From: UBA11663 sp049616325
GTDB taxonomy: Bacteria > Bacteroidota > Bacteroidia > Flavobacteriales_D > Sanyastnellaceae
DNA: 64,000 bases
Assembly: GCA_049616325.1 (NCBI GenBank)
Contig: JBMZHG010000004.1
Location: 44,639 to 108,638 of the forward strand
Direction: 5' to 3'
Both the position numbers and the translations under genes were made by a program. The notes below the pieces were generated by a model. The model did no database searches and was not told the DNA's origin. It saw only the letters and a program-made list of their open reading frames with translations. Shown here one piece after another: positions 34,719-43,748 of this stretch. Position 1 is the first letter of the stretch, and the number at the start of each line of letters is the position of its first letter.

Positions 34719-35096
34719 TTACGGCGAAGACTCGATGGCGAGCCTCATCTTTCGGGTGAGGCCTTGCCAGACGAGGTCGTAGCTGTGGTCGACAAGTGCC
34801 AAAAACTCGTCCCAAGGAACATCGCCAAACGGCTCGGGGTGCACGCTGTTCCAGTGTTTGGGATGAAGGTAAGGACCGGTGGTGACGCCCGCGTAGGTGG
34901 CGCGCAATTCGGGAATGCGTTTCGGATCGCACTTCATGCCGCATCCTTCAAATTCGAAAGCGTCCACAAGACAAAACATCTTGCCTCCCACCTTGAACAC
35001 CACAGTGCGGTTGTCAAAGGGCAACTCTTCCGTCGTACCTGCCTTGGCTAAACAATGCGCCCGCAAGCGCTCCATCAGCCTGTCGTGGGGGGTCAT
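34719..35096 (-). CDS. MmcQ/YjbR family protein
   Basis: This 125-residue cytoplasmic protein has the MmcQ/YjbR (CyaY-like fold) pattern: KAGTTEELPFDNRTVVFKVGGKMF-type start near 18-41, LHPKHWNSVHP near 78 and ALVDHSYDLVWQGLTRK near 100. The fold is DNA-binding-like but function is not settled. It is the last gene of the leftward run from the laminarin locus and overlaps the Hpt-like gene by four bases (ATGA). Confidence 0.88.
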   Translation of the reverse strand: MTPHDRLMERLRAHCLAKAGTTEELPFDNRTVVFKVGGKMFCLVDAFEFEGCGMKCDPKRIPELRATYAGVTTGPYLHPKHWNSVHPEPFGDVPWDEFLALVDHSYDLVWQGLTRKMRLAIESSP

Positions 35097-35419
35097 CCCA
35101 ACCCCGCCTTCTTCTCGGAAACGGCGGCCAAGATGACGTCCATCGCCTTCTCCAGCGGTGCAGCGTCAAGGGCACTCATGGTCGGGCGCCAATCGTTGAG
35201 AAGGGCATTCAAAGGGTCCGCTTTGAGCAAAGTCATGGTGGGTTTCAGCGAATGACGCGTCGCAGAAATCACGTTCCAATCTTCAGAGTCCGCGGCCGCA
35301 ACAAGTTTGGCCTTGGATTTCACCAAGGTTTCTTCCAAGGCGTTGAGAAACTCCATGTACGTTTCTGGATCGTCGCCGAAGATGGCGTCGTATTGTTCAA
35401 AGCTCGGTTTCAGTTCCAT
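35093..35419 (-). CDS. Hpt-like phosphotransfer domain protein
   Basis: This 108-residue, all-helical protein has RHSLKPTMTLLKADPL at 55-70. This fits the histidine phosphotransfer motif (HxLK then a small residue and leucines), with His56 as the possible phosphorylated residue, though Pro stands where Gly is usual. A stand-alone Hpt would relay phosphate between a hybrid kinase and a response regulator, but no such partner is in the window. It lies 23 bases after the GH16 gene and overlaps the MmcQ gene. I am fairly sure of the fold and less sure of activity. Confidence 0.6.
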   Translation of the reverse strand: MELKPSFEQYDAIFGDDPETYMEFLNALEETLVKSKAKLVAAADSEDWNVISATRHSLKPTMTLLKADPLNALLNDWRPTMSALDAAPLEKAMDVILAAVSEKKAGLG

Positions 35420-35442
35420 CGACCAAAATTTCTTGGGCCAAC

Positions 35443-36669
35443 TTACTGATAAACGCGAACGTAATCGACCGCCATGAATTGGGGAAACAACGTTGACTCA
35501 TCGGGATAGCCGGGCCAATTCCCCCCTACAGCGATGTTGAAGATGAAGAAGAACGGATCGTTGAAAGGCGTGTCGTATCCACTTGGAGCCACATTCCCGG
35601 CCGTCGTCAACATGTGATAGGGCTCCCCATTCATCAGCCATTGCATCGTATCGGGTTTCCAATCGAGTGAAAACACGTGATATTCGTCGGCAAACGTCGC
35701 AGGGAAATCCGAATACGTGACGGTGCCTATGTTGGGGTGACCACCGCCGATCTGTTCACCCCAATGGGCCGTTCCGTGCACGTAATTGGGTTGATGTCCC
35801 AACAATTCCATGATGTCAATCTCTCCGCATTCAGGCCAGCCGATTTCGCTGTGGTTGGCTCCAAGCATCCAAAGGGCCGGCCAAAGGCCTTGTCCGTAGG
35901 GCAATACCGCACGGATGTCAATGCGACCGTGATCGAACTCTTGCAAATCACGGGTCACCATGCGAGCCGACGTGTATCCCGCACCGTCCTGCAAGGCAAC
36001 AATGAAAAGATTGCCCTCTTCCACAAACGAATTTGCCGGATCTGACGTGTACGCTTGAGACTCGTTGTTGCCCCATCCTCCTGCTCCCAATTCATGAGAC
36101 CAGTTCGCGGCATTGATTTCTGTTCCATCGAACTCGTCCGACCAAATCAAGGTCATTCCCTCTGGAGGGTTGGACGGCGAGTGCGGGGTATCGTACCCCC
36201 CTTCGGGCAAGGAAATCACCAACTCCGTGTCGTCGTTCAAAATGGTCCCCGTGGCTTCCTGCTGGTTTCCTTTGAGGTAGCCATTCACAGGATTGGACAA
36301 CACCACAGAGAAGTGCTCATCCGGTTCCAAGGCCTCATCAATCACAATGGCAACCTCAATCTCCTTTTTCAAATCTCCAGGTTCGAAGACAAGCGTTCCG
36401 GCTTGCGCCTCAAAATCCTCTCCCGCTTTGGCAGTTCCTTCAACGGTTTCGAAATCCACGGTGACCTCCTGGGAGCTGCTTCCATCCAACTTGACCTCAA
36501 ATCGGAAGGTGCTGTTGAACGTGTTCTCCAGTGACGTTCTATCCGCGACGAATTGAATTTCGGCGGGCTCGGGTGTCTCTCCTCCCCCTCCGCAATCAGA
36601 ACATCCCGATGCCAAGGCCAAGAACCCAGCAATGCCAGCCCAAACCCGAAAGTTCTCGCCCTTCCTCAT
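35443..36669 (-). CDS. GH16 laminarinase-type lipoprotein with Calx-beta domain
   Basis: The 408-residue protein has a lipobox (ALASGC, Cys 23), a Calx-beta domain at about 35-150 (VDFETVEGTAKAGEDF, GTILNDDTEL), and a GH16 catalytic domain at about 170-408. The active-site motif is GEIDIMELLGH with nucleophile Glu283, Asp285 and acid/base Glu288, in the beta-bulge form ExDxxE used by subfamily 3 laminarinases. It should cut beta-1,3-glucan (laminarin) at the cell surface. It overlaps the PKD lipoprotein by four bases and belongs to the SusC/D locus. Confidence 0.92.
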   Translation of the reverse strand: MRKGENFRVWAGIAGFLALASGCSDCGGGGETPEPAEIQFVADRTSLENTFNSTFRFEVKLDGSSSQEVTVDFETVEGTAKAGEDFEAQAGTLVFEPGDLKKEIEVAIVIDEALEPDEHFSVVLSNPVNGYLKGNQQEATGTILNDDTELVISLPEGGYDTPHSPSNPPEGMTLIWSDEFDGTEINAANWSHELGAGGWGNNESQAYTSDPANSFVEEGNLFIVALQDGAGYTSARMVTRDLQEFDHGRIDIRAVLPYGQGLWPALWMLGANHSEIGWPECGEIDIMELLGHQPNYVHGTAHWGEQIGGGHPNIGTVTYSDFPATFADEYHVFSLDWKPDTMQWLMNGEPYHMLTTAGNVAPSGYDTPFNDPFFFIFNIAVGGNWPGYPDESTLFPQFMAVDYVRVYQ

Positions 36670-37538
36670 TCAGCCGCAAAAATCAAGGTGAAGTAGCCGC
36701 TTCCCACAGGATTGATGCAGTCGCCCCCTTGCTGAAGTGTATTCAACACGAGTCGGTCCTCCGTGATCTCTGAAATGAAATACGTCGGGCCCGAGTCCCA
36801 AACTCCCATCCATCCGCAGATGGCTGAAATTTCCGTTGTCATTCCTGAAATCGTGAAGAGGTCTTCCCCGTTGGGACCTGCCTCCAATTCCAAGGCGTAG
36901 GTCGTGGGTGCTACGGTCATTTCGGTCTCAACGTACCCGTCAAACGGATTCATGGTGCTCCCGTTGTTGTTGTACACGAATTCCCCGTCCTTCGTCAACG
37001 TCCAGCGGTCGTCGTATTGGAACGAGACAAGTCCTCCCTCAGGAGAGGCATACCATTCGGTCGATCCGGGCGACGGTCCGATGGCAATGGCGCCGGCGTC
37101 AGAAGCAAACTTCCACGATTTGGGGTTGTCGCATCCCGTCAAAAGCGCGAGCGTGCCTTCGCATGGCAATTCAAGCGTGCGCTCGATGTACACGCTGTCT
37201 GAGAAATACGCCATGCCTCCTTGAGCATGTCCTTGATAGGATACGCCATACGCGCCTTCGGCATAATAGATCACGGTGTCCACCGGATTTTCGCTGAATT
37301 TTCCGTTGCCAAAATCCCACAAGTGCGCAAACACATCGGGAGTAGCCTCGGCTTCAAAGACGACGGTGTTGGAATCGATGCCAATCACTCCGTCCACCGT
37401 GTCTGGCAAAAAATACCACGACACTTCAGCCGAGGGTGGGTCAGACAACCCAGGACCGTTTTCAACGTAGGGATCGCATCCAACCGTAGCCAGCATCAAG
37501 GCAATCAGGGCGGAAAGGGGGAAATGCTTCAGTTTCAT
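36666..37538 (-). CDS. PKD-domain surface lipoprotein of the laminarin locus
   Basis: This 290-residue lipoprotein (lipobox TVGC, Cys 21) has a PKD-type beta-sandwich at about 45-120, recognisable by FAHLWDFGNGKFSENPVDTV and YAEGAYGVSYQG. Its second half is beta-rich with GCDNPKSWKFASDAG near 135. Proteins like this stand next to SusD in marine Flavobacteriia laminarin loci and are thought to bind glucan at the surface. It overlaps susD by four bases and GH16 by four bases. Confidence 0.82.
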   Translation of the reverse strand: MKLKHFPLSALIALMLATVGCDPYVENGPGLSDPPSAEVSWYFLPDTVDGVIGIDSNTVVFEAEATPDVFAHLWDFGNGKFSENPVDTVIYYAEGAYGVSYQGHAQGGMAYFSDSVYIERTLELPCEGTLALLTGCDNPKSWKFASDAGAIAIGPSPGSTEWYASPEGGLVSFQYDDRWTLTKDGEFVYNNNGSTMNPFDGYVETEMTVAPTTYALELEAGPNGEDLFTISGMTTEISAICGWMGVWDSGPTYFISEITEDRLVLNTLQQGGDCINPVGSGYFTLIFAAE

Positions 37539-39070
37539 TCGTATCCAGGATTTTGGGTCAATTGACCGTTGGACAGCGTGATTTCAGCTGTAGGGATCGG
37601 GAAGAGCTCGCTTTTGCCGGGCACAAAGCCCTCAAGCACTTCCGAAGCTCGTCCTTGACGGACCAAGTCGTAGAAGCGGTGGCCCTCCAAACCGAGCTCA
37701 ACGCGACGCTCGTGGTAAATGGCCTCCAACAACGCGTCGCCCGTCAAATCAGCAACCGCGCTCCAAGGCACGGCTGCGCGGTCGCGCACCATTTTCAACG
37801 ACACTTTGGCCGCCTCGTCGTCTCCGAGTTGGTTGCACGCTTCCGCATGCATCAACAACACATCGGCGAGGCGAATCACGCGGTCGTTGGACCCACCGTT
37901 GGGGTTGGGGTCCCCAAAGGGTGCCAATTCCGCAGCCGGATTGAAGAACTTGCGGGCGTAGTACGGATGTGGCATGCCGGTGGCATCTTCCGTCAATTCA
38001 CCCCAATCCGACACGTTGTCCCCGAGCTTGTAGACCGTGTAACCGAGTCGCGGATCTGTTTTGGTGATCACATCCGGACCGATTTGCTCTTCCCACACTT
38101 CAAACTCGTCCACAAAGTCTTGGGTGGGCAAGTTGAAACCGTACCCGCTGAAGGAGCCGCGAGCACGCTGAAACACGTTGGTGTAGGATCCTTCACTCCA
38201 GAACTGTGCACCCCAGTTTCCGCCTGAGTTGTTGGCGTACTGGATTTCCCAAATGCTGCCCGATCCGTTCTCACCTGCTTCGGTAAAAATGTTGCCGTAA
38301 TTGGGATCCAGCGAATATTCACCCGAACCCACCACCTCTTCGCAACGCGTCCGGCACTCGGACCAATTGCCAAGGTACATGTGCGTCTTGGCCAGAAGGG
38401 CGTTCGCCGCACCGCGCGTGGCCCGGCCTGTTTGCGAGGTGCTGTAAGCGCTTTTCTCAGGCAGGTTGGCCGAAGCCTCTTCGAGGTCCAGGACGATTTG
38501 GGCCCAAACCTCTTCTGCGGTCGCCCGCGGCTGCGCGTATTCCGAGGGCGCCAACGGTTGCGTCACGAGTGGCACGCCACCAAACGTCGTCACCAAGTTG
38601 AAGTACCAGAACGCGCGAAGGAACTGCGCTTCTCCGAGCAGAGCGAGCTTTTCCAACTCGTCCATCTCGATCGGCGGGACGTTTTGGAGCACCGTGTTGC
38701 AGTAAGCGATTCCCTTGTACGCCGTCTTCCACTCGCCCAGCACGATGGTGCTCGCTGCGTCGCCGGTGAACTTGGAAAACTCGAGCAAGTCGGGAGCATC
38801 TGTGTCGCCCGAACCGCCTTTGTCCGCGTCGTCGCTGACGATGTCACCGAACCACCAACGGAAGTGTGCCCCCTCGGTGATTTCGAGTTGCAAAGGAGCG
38901 TAGCACGCAATCACAGCGGCCTCCGCATCGTCTGCGGTTTGGTAGAAATTGCTCGCCAAGCTTCCGATGTACGGTTCTCGGTCCAAGAAGTCTTTGGAAC
39001 AGCTCGACAAAAGGCCCATCAGGAGAAAACATCCTGCAGCCCAAAAGCATGTGTTGTTGTGTCGTTTCAT
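37535..39070 (-). CDS. SusD/RagB family glycan-binding lipoprotein
   Basis: The 511-residue protein has a lipobox (LLSSC, Cys 24), then SKDFLDREPYIGS, the usual SusD start, a TPR-like helical N-terminal half (AFWYFNLVTTFGGVPLVT near 165) and the C-terminal VLLMHAEACNQLGD and HERRVELGLEGHRFYDLVRQG motifs near 395 and 455. SusD-like proteins cap the SusC transporter and bind the oligosaccharide. The start overlaps the susC stop by one base (TGATG). Confidence 0.95.
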   Translation of the reverse strand: MKRHNNTCFWAAGCFLLMGLLSSCSKDFLDREPYIGSLASNFYQTADDAEAAVIACYAPLQLEITEGAHFRWWFGDIVSDDADKGGSGDTDAPDLLEFSKFTGDAASTIVLGEWKTAYKGIAYCNTVLQNVPPIEMDELEKLALLGEAQFLRAFWYFNLVTTFGGVPLVTQPLAPSEYAQPRATAEEVWAQIVLDLEEASANLPEKSAYSTSQTGRATRGAANALLAKTHMYLGNWSECRTRCEEVVGSGEYSLDPNYGNIFTEAGENGSGSIWEIQYANNSGGNWGAQFWSEGSYTNVFQRARGSFSGYGFNLPTQDFVDEFEVWEEQIGPDVITKTDPRLGYTVYKLGDNVSDWGELTEDATGMPHPYYARKFFNPAAELAPFGDPNPNGGSNDRVIRLADVLLMHAEACNQLGDDEAAKVSLKMVRDRAAVPWSAVADLTGDALLEAIYHERRVELGLEGHRFYDLVRQGRASEVLEGFVPGKSELFPIPTAEITLSNGQLTQNPGYE

Positions 39071-42000
39071 CAGAATGTTGCGCTTAAGCCCATCTGGAAG
39101 ATGCGTGGTGAGGGGTAAAATCCACGGTCAATGCCGATTTCCAACGTTCCTCTCGTCCCGATTTCGGGATCAAGTCCAGAATAGTTGGTGAACGTGAACA
39201 GGTTGGTTGCACTGGTGTAGATGCGGAGTTTGGAAATGCCCAAAGAATTGAGCGTTGCGGACGGCAACGTGTAGCCCAATTGCAAGGATTTGACCCGCAG
39301 GTACGAGCCGTCTTCGATGAATCGGTCCGACACGCGGTTGTTTTGGTTGGCATCGGACGCAGTCATCCGTGGAACGTCGTTGGACGTTCCCTCTCCTACC
39401 CACCGATCCAACATCCACGAAGGCAAATTGGACGTCCCCAAATCGTAGCGGAACATCCCCAAGTACAGGTCGTTTCCATAGCTTCCCTGCAAGAACAACG
39501 TGGCGTCAAACCCTTTCCAGTTGGCTCCAAAATTCAAACCGTAGGTAAAGACCGGGTGCGGAGAACCCAAGACGACTTTGTCGTCGGCATTGATGACGCC
39601 GTCGTCGTTTTGGTCGACAAAAATGACGTCGCCGGCACTGGCGTTTTCTTGGATGGAATTCTCCGCTTCTTCTTGCGTTTGAAAAATCCCCGCCGTCTCG
39701 TAGCCGTAGAAGGAGGCCATGGGCAAACCAATGTCCGAAATGGCCACAAAGTCGTTGCCCGTTCCAAACACCTGCCCCGTGAAGATGGGCGTGTTCAAGC
39801 TGTCCACCGAAGCACCGAGGTCGGTGATTTCGTTTTTGTAGAACGATATGTTTCCGTTCACGTCGTACGTGAAGTCGCCCTCTCCTCCTTGGTAGCCAAG
39901 TGCCAATTCCAATCCGCGGTTGCGGGCTGATGCCACGTTGGAAGGACCGGGTTCAAATCCCACCGTGCCGGGCACAGGCACGTAAGCCAACATGTCGAGC
40001 GTGTTCTTTTCAAACACATCGAAAATCACGTTGAGCCTGCCTTCGAAGAAATCGGCATCCAAGCCGAGGTTGAACTGCTCCATGGTCTCCCATCCCAATT
40101 CCGGGTTGGCCACAGCGTATTGACCTGAGCCCAACGTTTGGAGTTGAGACGTGCCAAAGGTGTAGTTGATGCCGTTGACGATACGCGGAATGTAGCCGTA
40201 CTCTCCGATTTCTGCGTTGCCGTTACGTCCCCAACTTCCCCGGACTTTGAACAGGTCAATCCAGTCCTTCTCGTCAAACCAAGGGCGCTCAGTCAGGTTC
40301 CAAGCAGCCGAAAACGAGGGGAAAATGCCGTAGCGCTTCTGTGGCCCAAAACGCGACGAACCGTCGCGGCGAACCGTCGCCGTGAGGGACCACTCTTTGC
40401 CCGTGTAGGCTCCACGAATGAATTGACCAATCCATGCGTTTTCGCTGAAATCGTCAATTCCCCGCAGCGGCTGCGGCGTAAAGGTGATGGTGTTGGCCAA
40501 GAACGCCAAGTCGGGGTCGTTCGAGGCCAAGCTGTCGCGGGAGGCTCCCAAGAAGTTGTAGGAATACAACGATGCACTGTAACCACCCACGACATCCAAC
40601 TTCCGGTCTTCTTCCAAATTGACCGTGTACGTCGCGTAGTTCTCCCACTGCCATCCTTTCCACGTTCGGTGTTCCTTGCCCACGGAGTTTACCACGCGCT
40701 CGTCCCAAGGCGGGCGGTTGGGATCTCCTTCAAAAAGGGCCAAATCGTAACGCGGCAAGAAGTTGACCCTCTCCTGGAAGCTCACGTCGGCATTCACCGA
40801 AGACTTGAACTTCAATTCAGGCAGCAACCTCCACTCGCCCCAGACGTTGCCTACGAAGCGGTTGGTGTTGTAAACGTCGTTGGACAGCGCAATCTGATTG
40901 AGGGGGTTCTGGATGTCTGAGCTGCGTGAATACAGCGCGTAGGTGTACGACCCGTCCTGCCGAATGGCCTCGGTAACCGGGTCGAAGTTCAGCGCCCTGA
41001 ACACCGGGCTCACAAACTCACTGTTGTCCGCAATGACTTGGTCTTCCGTTGCGGTGAACGAAACCACCTGACCGATCTTGAATCGTTCGCCGGCGTTTTG
41101 GTCCGAGGTCAAACGTACTGTTGTTCTCTCGTAACCGTCTTTTTCACCGCCCACGATGCCTTCTTGACGAAATTGGCTCGCGCTCAAAGCCATGGACGAA
41201 TTTTTCGTGCCGTTGGTGTAACGCACACTTTGAGAGGACATCGGCGCCCGAGAGAAAAGCTCCCGTTGCCAATCCGTTCCCTCCCCAAGTTCTGCGGGAT
41301 ATTCAATCCCTTCCAAGGCCGACATGCCGTTGGCGGCCCGGCCCTCGTTGATCAACGTGGCGTACTCTTCGGCGTTGAGAAGTGACATCAATTTCCACGG
41401 CTCTTGGATGCCGTAGTACGAATCGTACGTCAAGGTCGCATTGCTGTTGCGCGCGCCCTTTTTCGTCGTGATCACGACCACCCCGTTTCCGCCTCGTGCA
41501 CCGTAAATCGCAGCAGAAGCTGCGTCTTTCAAAATGCTGATGCTCTCGATGTCTGAGGGGTTGAGGTAGTCAATCCCACCAGAGGGGATGCCGTCCACAA
41601 TGAACAGCGGCTCCGAATTGTTGATGGAGCCCAAGCCCCGAATGCGAATCGTGGGTGTGCTTCCTGGCTGGCCCGAGTTTTGGGTCACCTGCACCCCGGC
41701 GGCACGCCCTTGCAGGGCTTGTTCCGTCCGGAGGACAGGGATGGACGTGGCCTCCTTGATGTCCACCGTGGTAACCGCCCCGGAAATCTTGCTTCGTTGC
41801 TGGTTGCCGTACCCGATGACGACCGCCTCTTCGAGTCCCGCCACGTCCGGCTTCAATGCAACCTTGAGGTCAGACACGGTGTTGGTCACCGTCACCTCTT
41901 GACGCAAGTAGCCGATGTACGAAAAGACAAGGGTCGATCCGGACGCCACGCTGAGCGAAAATTTGCCGTCCAGGTCCGTGGACGTTCCAGCGTAAGACCC

Positions 42001-42180
42001 TTTGACTGTTACCGAAACACCGGGCAAAGGCATGTCCCCTTCCACAACAGTCCCTGAGACTGCAATGGTGTTGGAACCGCTTGAGGTTGCGGTGTCGGAC
42101 ATGGTGGTTTGGGCCCACATCCCTGACCCCGCTCCAAGGAGCAGAATCAGGGACGCCAGCCAGGAAAGTCGTTGACTCAT
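39070..42180 (-). CDS. SusC/RagA family TonB-linked outer-membrane transporter
   Basis: This 1036-residue transporter has a signal peptide (MSQRLSWLASLILLLGAGSG), a CarboxypepD_reg-like domain (VSGTVVEGDMPLPGVSVTVKG, TSTDLDGKFSL), the SusC plug signature (EEAVVIGYGNQQRSKISGAV near 130, AAIYGARGGNGVVVITTKKG near 225) and a 22-strand barrel ending in FQMGLSATF. I start it at the ATG at 42180, which overlaps the preceding gene's stop by four bases and begins the signal peptide; a longer frame to 42249 would precede it with an unlikely extension. With SusD it imports oligosaccharides, probably laminarin fragments. Confidence 0.95.
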   Translation of the reverse strand: MSQRLSWLASLILLLGAGSGMWAQTTMSDTATSSGSNTIAVSGTVVEGDMPLPGVSVTVKGSYAGTSTDLDGKFSLSVASGSTLVFSYIGYLRQEVTVTNTVSDLKVALKPDVAGLEEAVVIGYGNQQRSKISGAVTTVDIKEATSIPVLRTEQALQGRAAGVQVTQNSGQPGSTPTIRIRGLGSINNSEPLFIVDGIPSGGIDYLNPSDIESISILKDAASAAIYGARGGNGVVVITTKKGARNSNATLTYDSYYGIQEPWKLMSLLNAEEYATLINEGRAANGMSALEGIEYPAELGEGTDWQRELFSRAPMSSQSVRYTNGTKNSSMALSASQFRQEGIVGGEKDGYERTTVRLTSDQNAGERFKIGQVVSFTATEDQVIADNSEFVSPVFRALNFDPVTEAIRQDGSYTYALYSRSSDIQNPLNQIALSNDVYNTNRFVGNVWGEWRLLPELKFKSSVNADVSFQERVNFLPRYDLALFEGDPNRPPWDERVVNSVGKEHRTWKGWQWENYATYTVNLEEDRKLDVVGGYSASLYSYNFLGASRDSLASNDPDLAFLANTITFTPQPLRGIDDFSENAWIGQFIRGAYTGKEWSLTATVRRDGSSRFGPQKRYGIFPSFSAAWNLTERPWFDEKDWIDLFKVRGSWGRNGNAEIGEYGYIPRIVNGINYTFGTSQLQTLGSGQYAVANPELGWETMEQFNLGLDADFFEGRLNVIFDVFEKNTLDMLAYVPVPGTVGFEPGPSNVASARNRGLELALGYQGGEGDFTYDVNGNISFYKNEITDLGASVDSLNTPIFTGQVFGTGNDFVAISDIGLPMASFYGYETAGIFQTQEEAENSIQENASAGDVIFVDQNDDGVINADDKVVLGSPHPVFTYGLNFGANWKGFDATLFLQGSYGNDLYLGMFRYDLGTSNLPSWMLDRWVGEGTSNDVPRMTASDANQNNRVSDRFIEDGSYLRVKSLQLGYTLPSATLNSLGISKLRIYTSATNLFTFTNYSGLDPEIGTRGTLEIGIDRGFYPSPRIFQMGLSATF

Positions 42181-43742
42181 TTCACAAAGTTCCAGGAAGC
42201 ACGTGCCTCCTTCGTTGACAATTGAATGGTGTACACTCCAGCGGTCCACGCTGAGGCGTCTAGCACCAAAGTTTGTTCGTTTTGACGCATTTGGGCCGTG
42301 GCAATCAAACGTCCTTGGACGTCACGCACTTCAACCTGGGCAGTCCCAAGCAAAGGAGCGTTCAGACGGACATTCAATTGATCGCCAACGGGCACTGGGA
42401 ACACCGCCCCGTTCAAGGACACCACCTCTTCAATGCCGTCGACGGCGGTGGTCATGGTCAGGCTCGTCGAAGCGGAACAGCCGTTGGCGTCCGTGACGGT
42501 CGCAGAGTACAATCCTCCCGCGAGTGAATCTGGATTGACTGCCATGCCCGTCATGTTGGTCCAAACCACGGTGTAGTCAGGAGTGCCTCCCGTCACCGTG
42601 GCAGAGGCTGTACCGTCGCCAGCGCCGGAGTCTTCGCTCACAACTTCCGCAACAATCGTCAACTCTTCAGGCTGTCCAACCGTGAATTCAAATGCGTTGG
42701 TGCAACCAATGGTGTCCGTGGCCAACAAGGTGTAAGATCCAGCCGCCAAATCGCTCGCGCCGTAGCCGACCAAAACCGTGTCGGCGTAAATCCAATCGAA
42801 GGAGAGGGTGTCCAATACGTACGTCACGCTTTGCCAATCGGCGGATGCCGTGTCAATGAGCATGGTGCCCGTTCCGCCGAAGCACAACGCATCGATGGCC
42901 GTTACACCCACTTGAGGGCCTTCACCAAATACACAGCTTCCGTCATCTTCCGTCGCGTTTGCATCGTAGTTGCATGCCGTCTCATCCGTGCAGCCAGGAA
43001 CGGGCTCCACCACACATCCTGTGCAGAGGTTCCAACAAACCACGTCAAGGACAACGTCGCCGCCAGTCACGTCAAACGTGCGGTTGGTGTAACCGTCAAT
43101 GGTGCTCGTGCAAGACGTTCCTTCCGCGAACATTTCTTGGTCGGTCCATCCATCCACCGTGAATTTGTATTCCACCGTGCCGGCGTCCAACCCAACTTCG
43201 ATGGAGTAGACGCCGTCGCCGTCGTCGTCCGTCATGACCGCGCATGAGCCGCACCACCCGTTGAACGAACCGTTCAAGTTGACCGAGCTGTAAGTTCCCG
43301 TGTAACCCGCCATGTCCACCTGGAACGTGATGGCTCCACCTGGAAGGTCGTTGCAGGTGCCGTCGCACGTGCCGTAGAAGTCGCTCGTGGTTGAGCCTGC
43401 CTCCGTTTGGCGGTTGGCGTATCCTGCGTAGTCGGTAACGGGAGCACAATCTGCACCGTCAACCATGTCGTTGACCAGGTTTTCTTGGCCCTCAAATCCG
43501 TTGATGGCGTACTTGTATTCCACGGTTCCCGTCAGATCCTCGAGGACAACCGTGTACACACCGTCTCCGTCGTCGTCGGTCATGGTGTTAAAGTCTTCGT
43601 TGGCGCACCAGCCGCAGAAAGGACCCGTCACAAAGACGTTGTCAAATTCGGGGGCACAGGACATGTCCACGTTGAACGTGGTTTGGGCAAATGCAGCGAG
43701 GGTCAAACCGAGCGCTGCTGCGAGAGTAAAGAAATGTTTCAT
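42177..43742 (-). CDS. surface glycan-binding-type protein with T9SS sorting domain
   Basis: The 521-residue protein has a signal peptide (MKHFFTLAAALGLTLAAFAQ) and two CBM20/48-like beta-sandwich modules at about 21-130 and 135-245 (VNLNGSFNGWCGSC, TDDDGDGVY, EYKFTVDGW). A cysteine motif GCTDETACNYDANATEDDG near 255 follows, then two SprB-like repeats at about 275-450 (TGGTPDYTVVWTN, YSATVTDANGCS) and a T9SS type A domain to the end. Its position suggests it is the SusE/F counterpart that holds glucan at the surface, but it is secreted by T9SS instead of being a lipoprotein. It lies six bases after GH3 and overlaps susC. Confidence 0.82.
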   Translation of the reverse strand: MKHFFTLAAALGLTLAAFAQTTFNVDMSCAPEFDNVFVTGPFCGWCANEDFNTMTDDDGDGVYTVVLEDLTGTVEYKYAINGFEGQENLVNDMVDGADCAPVTDYAGYANRQTEAGSTTSDFYGTCDGTCNDLPGGAITFQVDMAGYTGTYSSVNLNGSFNGWCGSCAVMTDDDGDGVYSIEVGLDAGTVEYKFTVDGWTDQEMFAEGTSCTSTIDGYTNRTFDVTGGDVVLDVVCWNLCTGCVVEPVPGCTDETACNYDANATEDDGSCVFGEGPQVGVTAIDALCFGGTGTMLIDTASADWQSVTYVLDTLSFDWIYADTVLVGYGASDLAAGSYTLLATDTIGCTNAFEFTVGQPEELTIVAEVVSEDSGAGDGTASATVTGGTPDYTVVWTNMTGMAVNPDSLAGGLYSATVTDANGCSASTSLTMTTAVDGIEEVVSLNGAVFPVPVGDQLNVRLNAPLLGTAQVEVRDVQGRLIATAQMRQNEQTLVLDASAWTAGVYTIQLSTKEARASWNFVK

Positions 43743-43748
43743 GAGATC

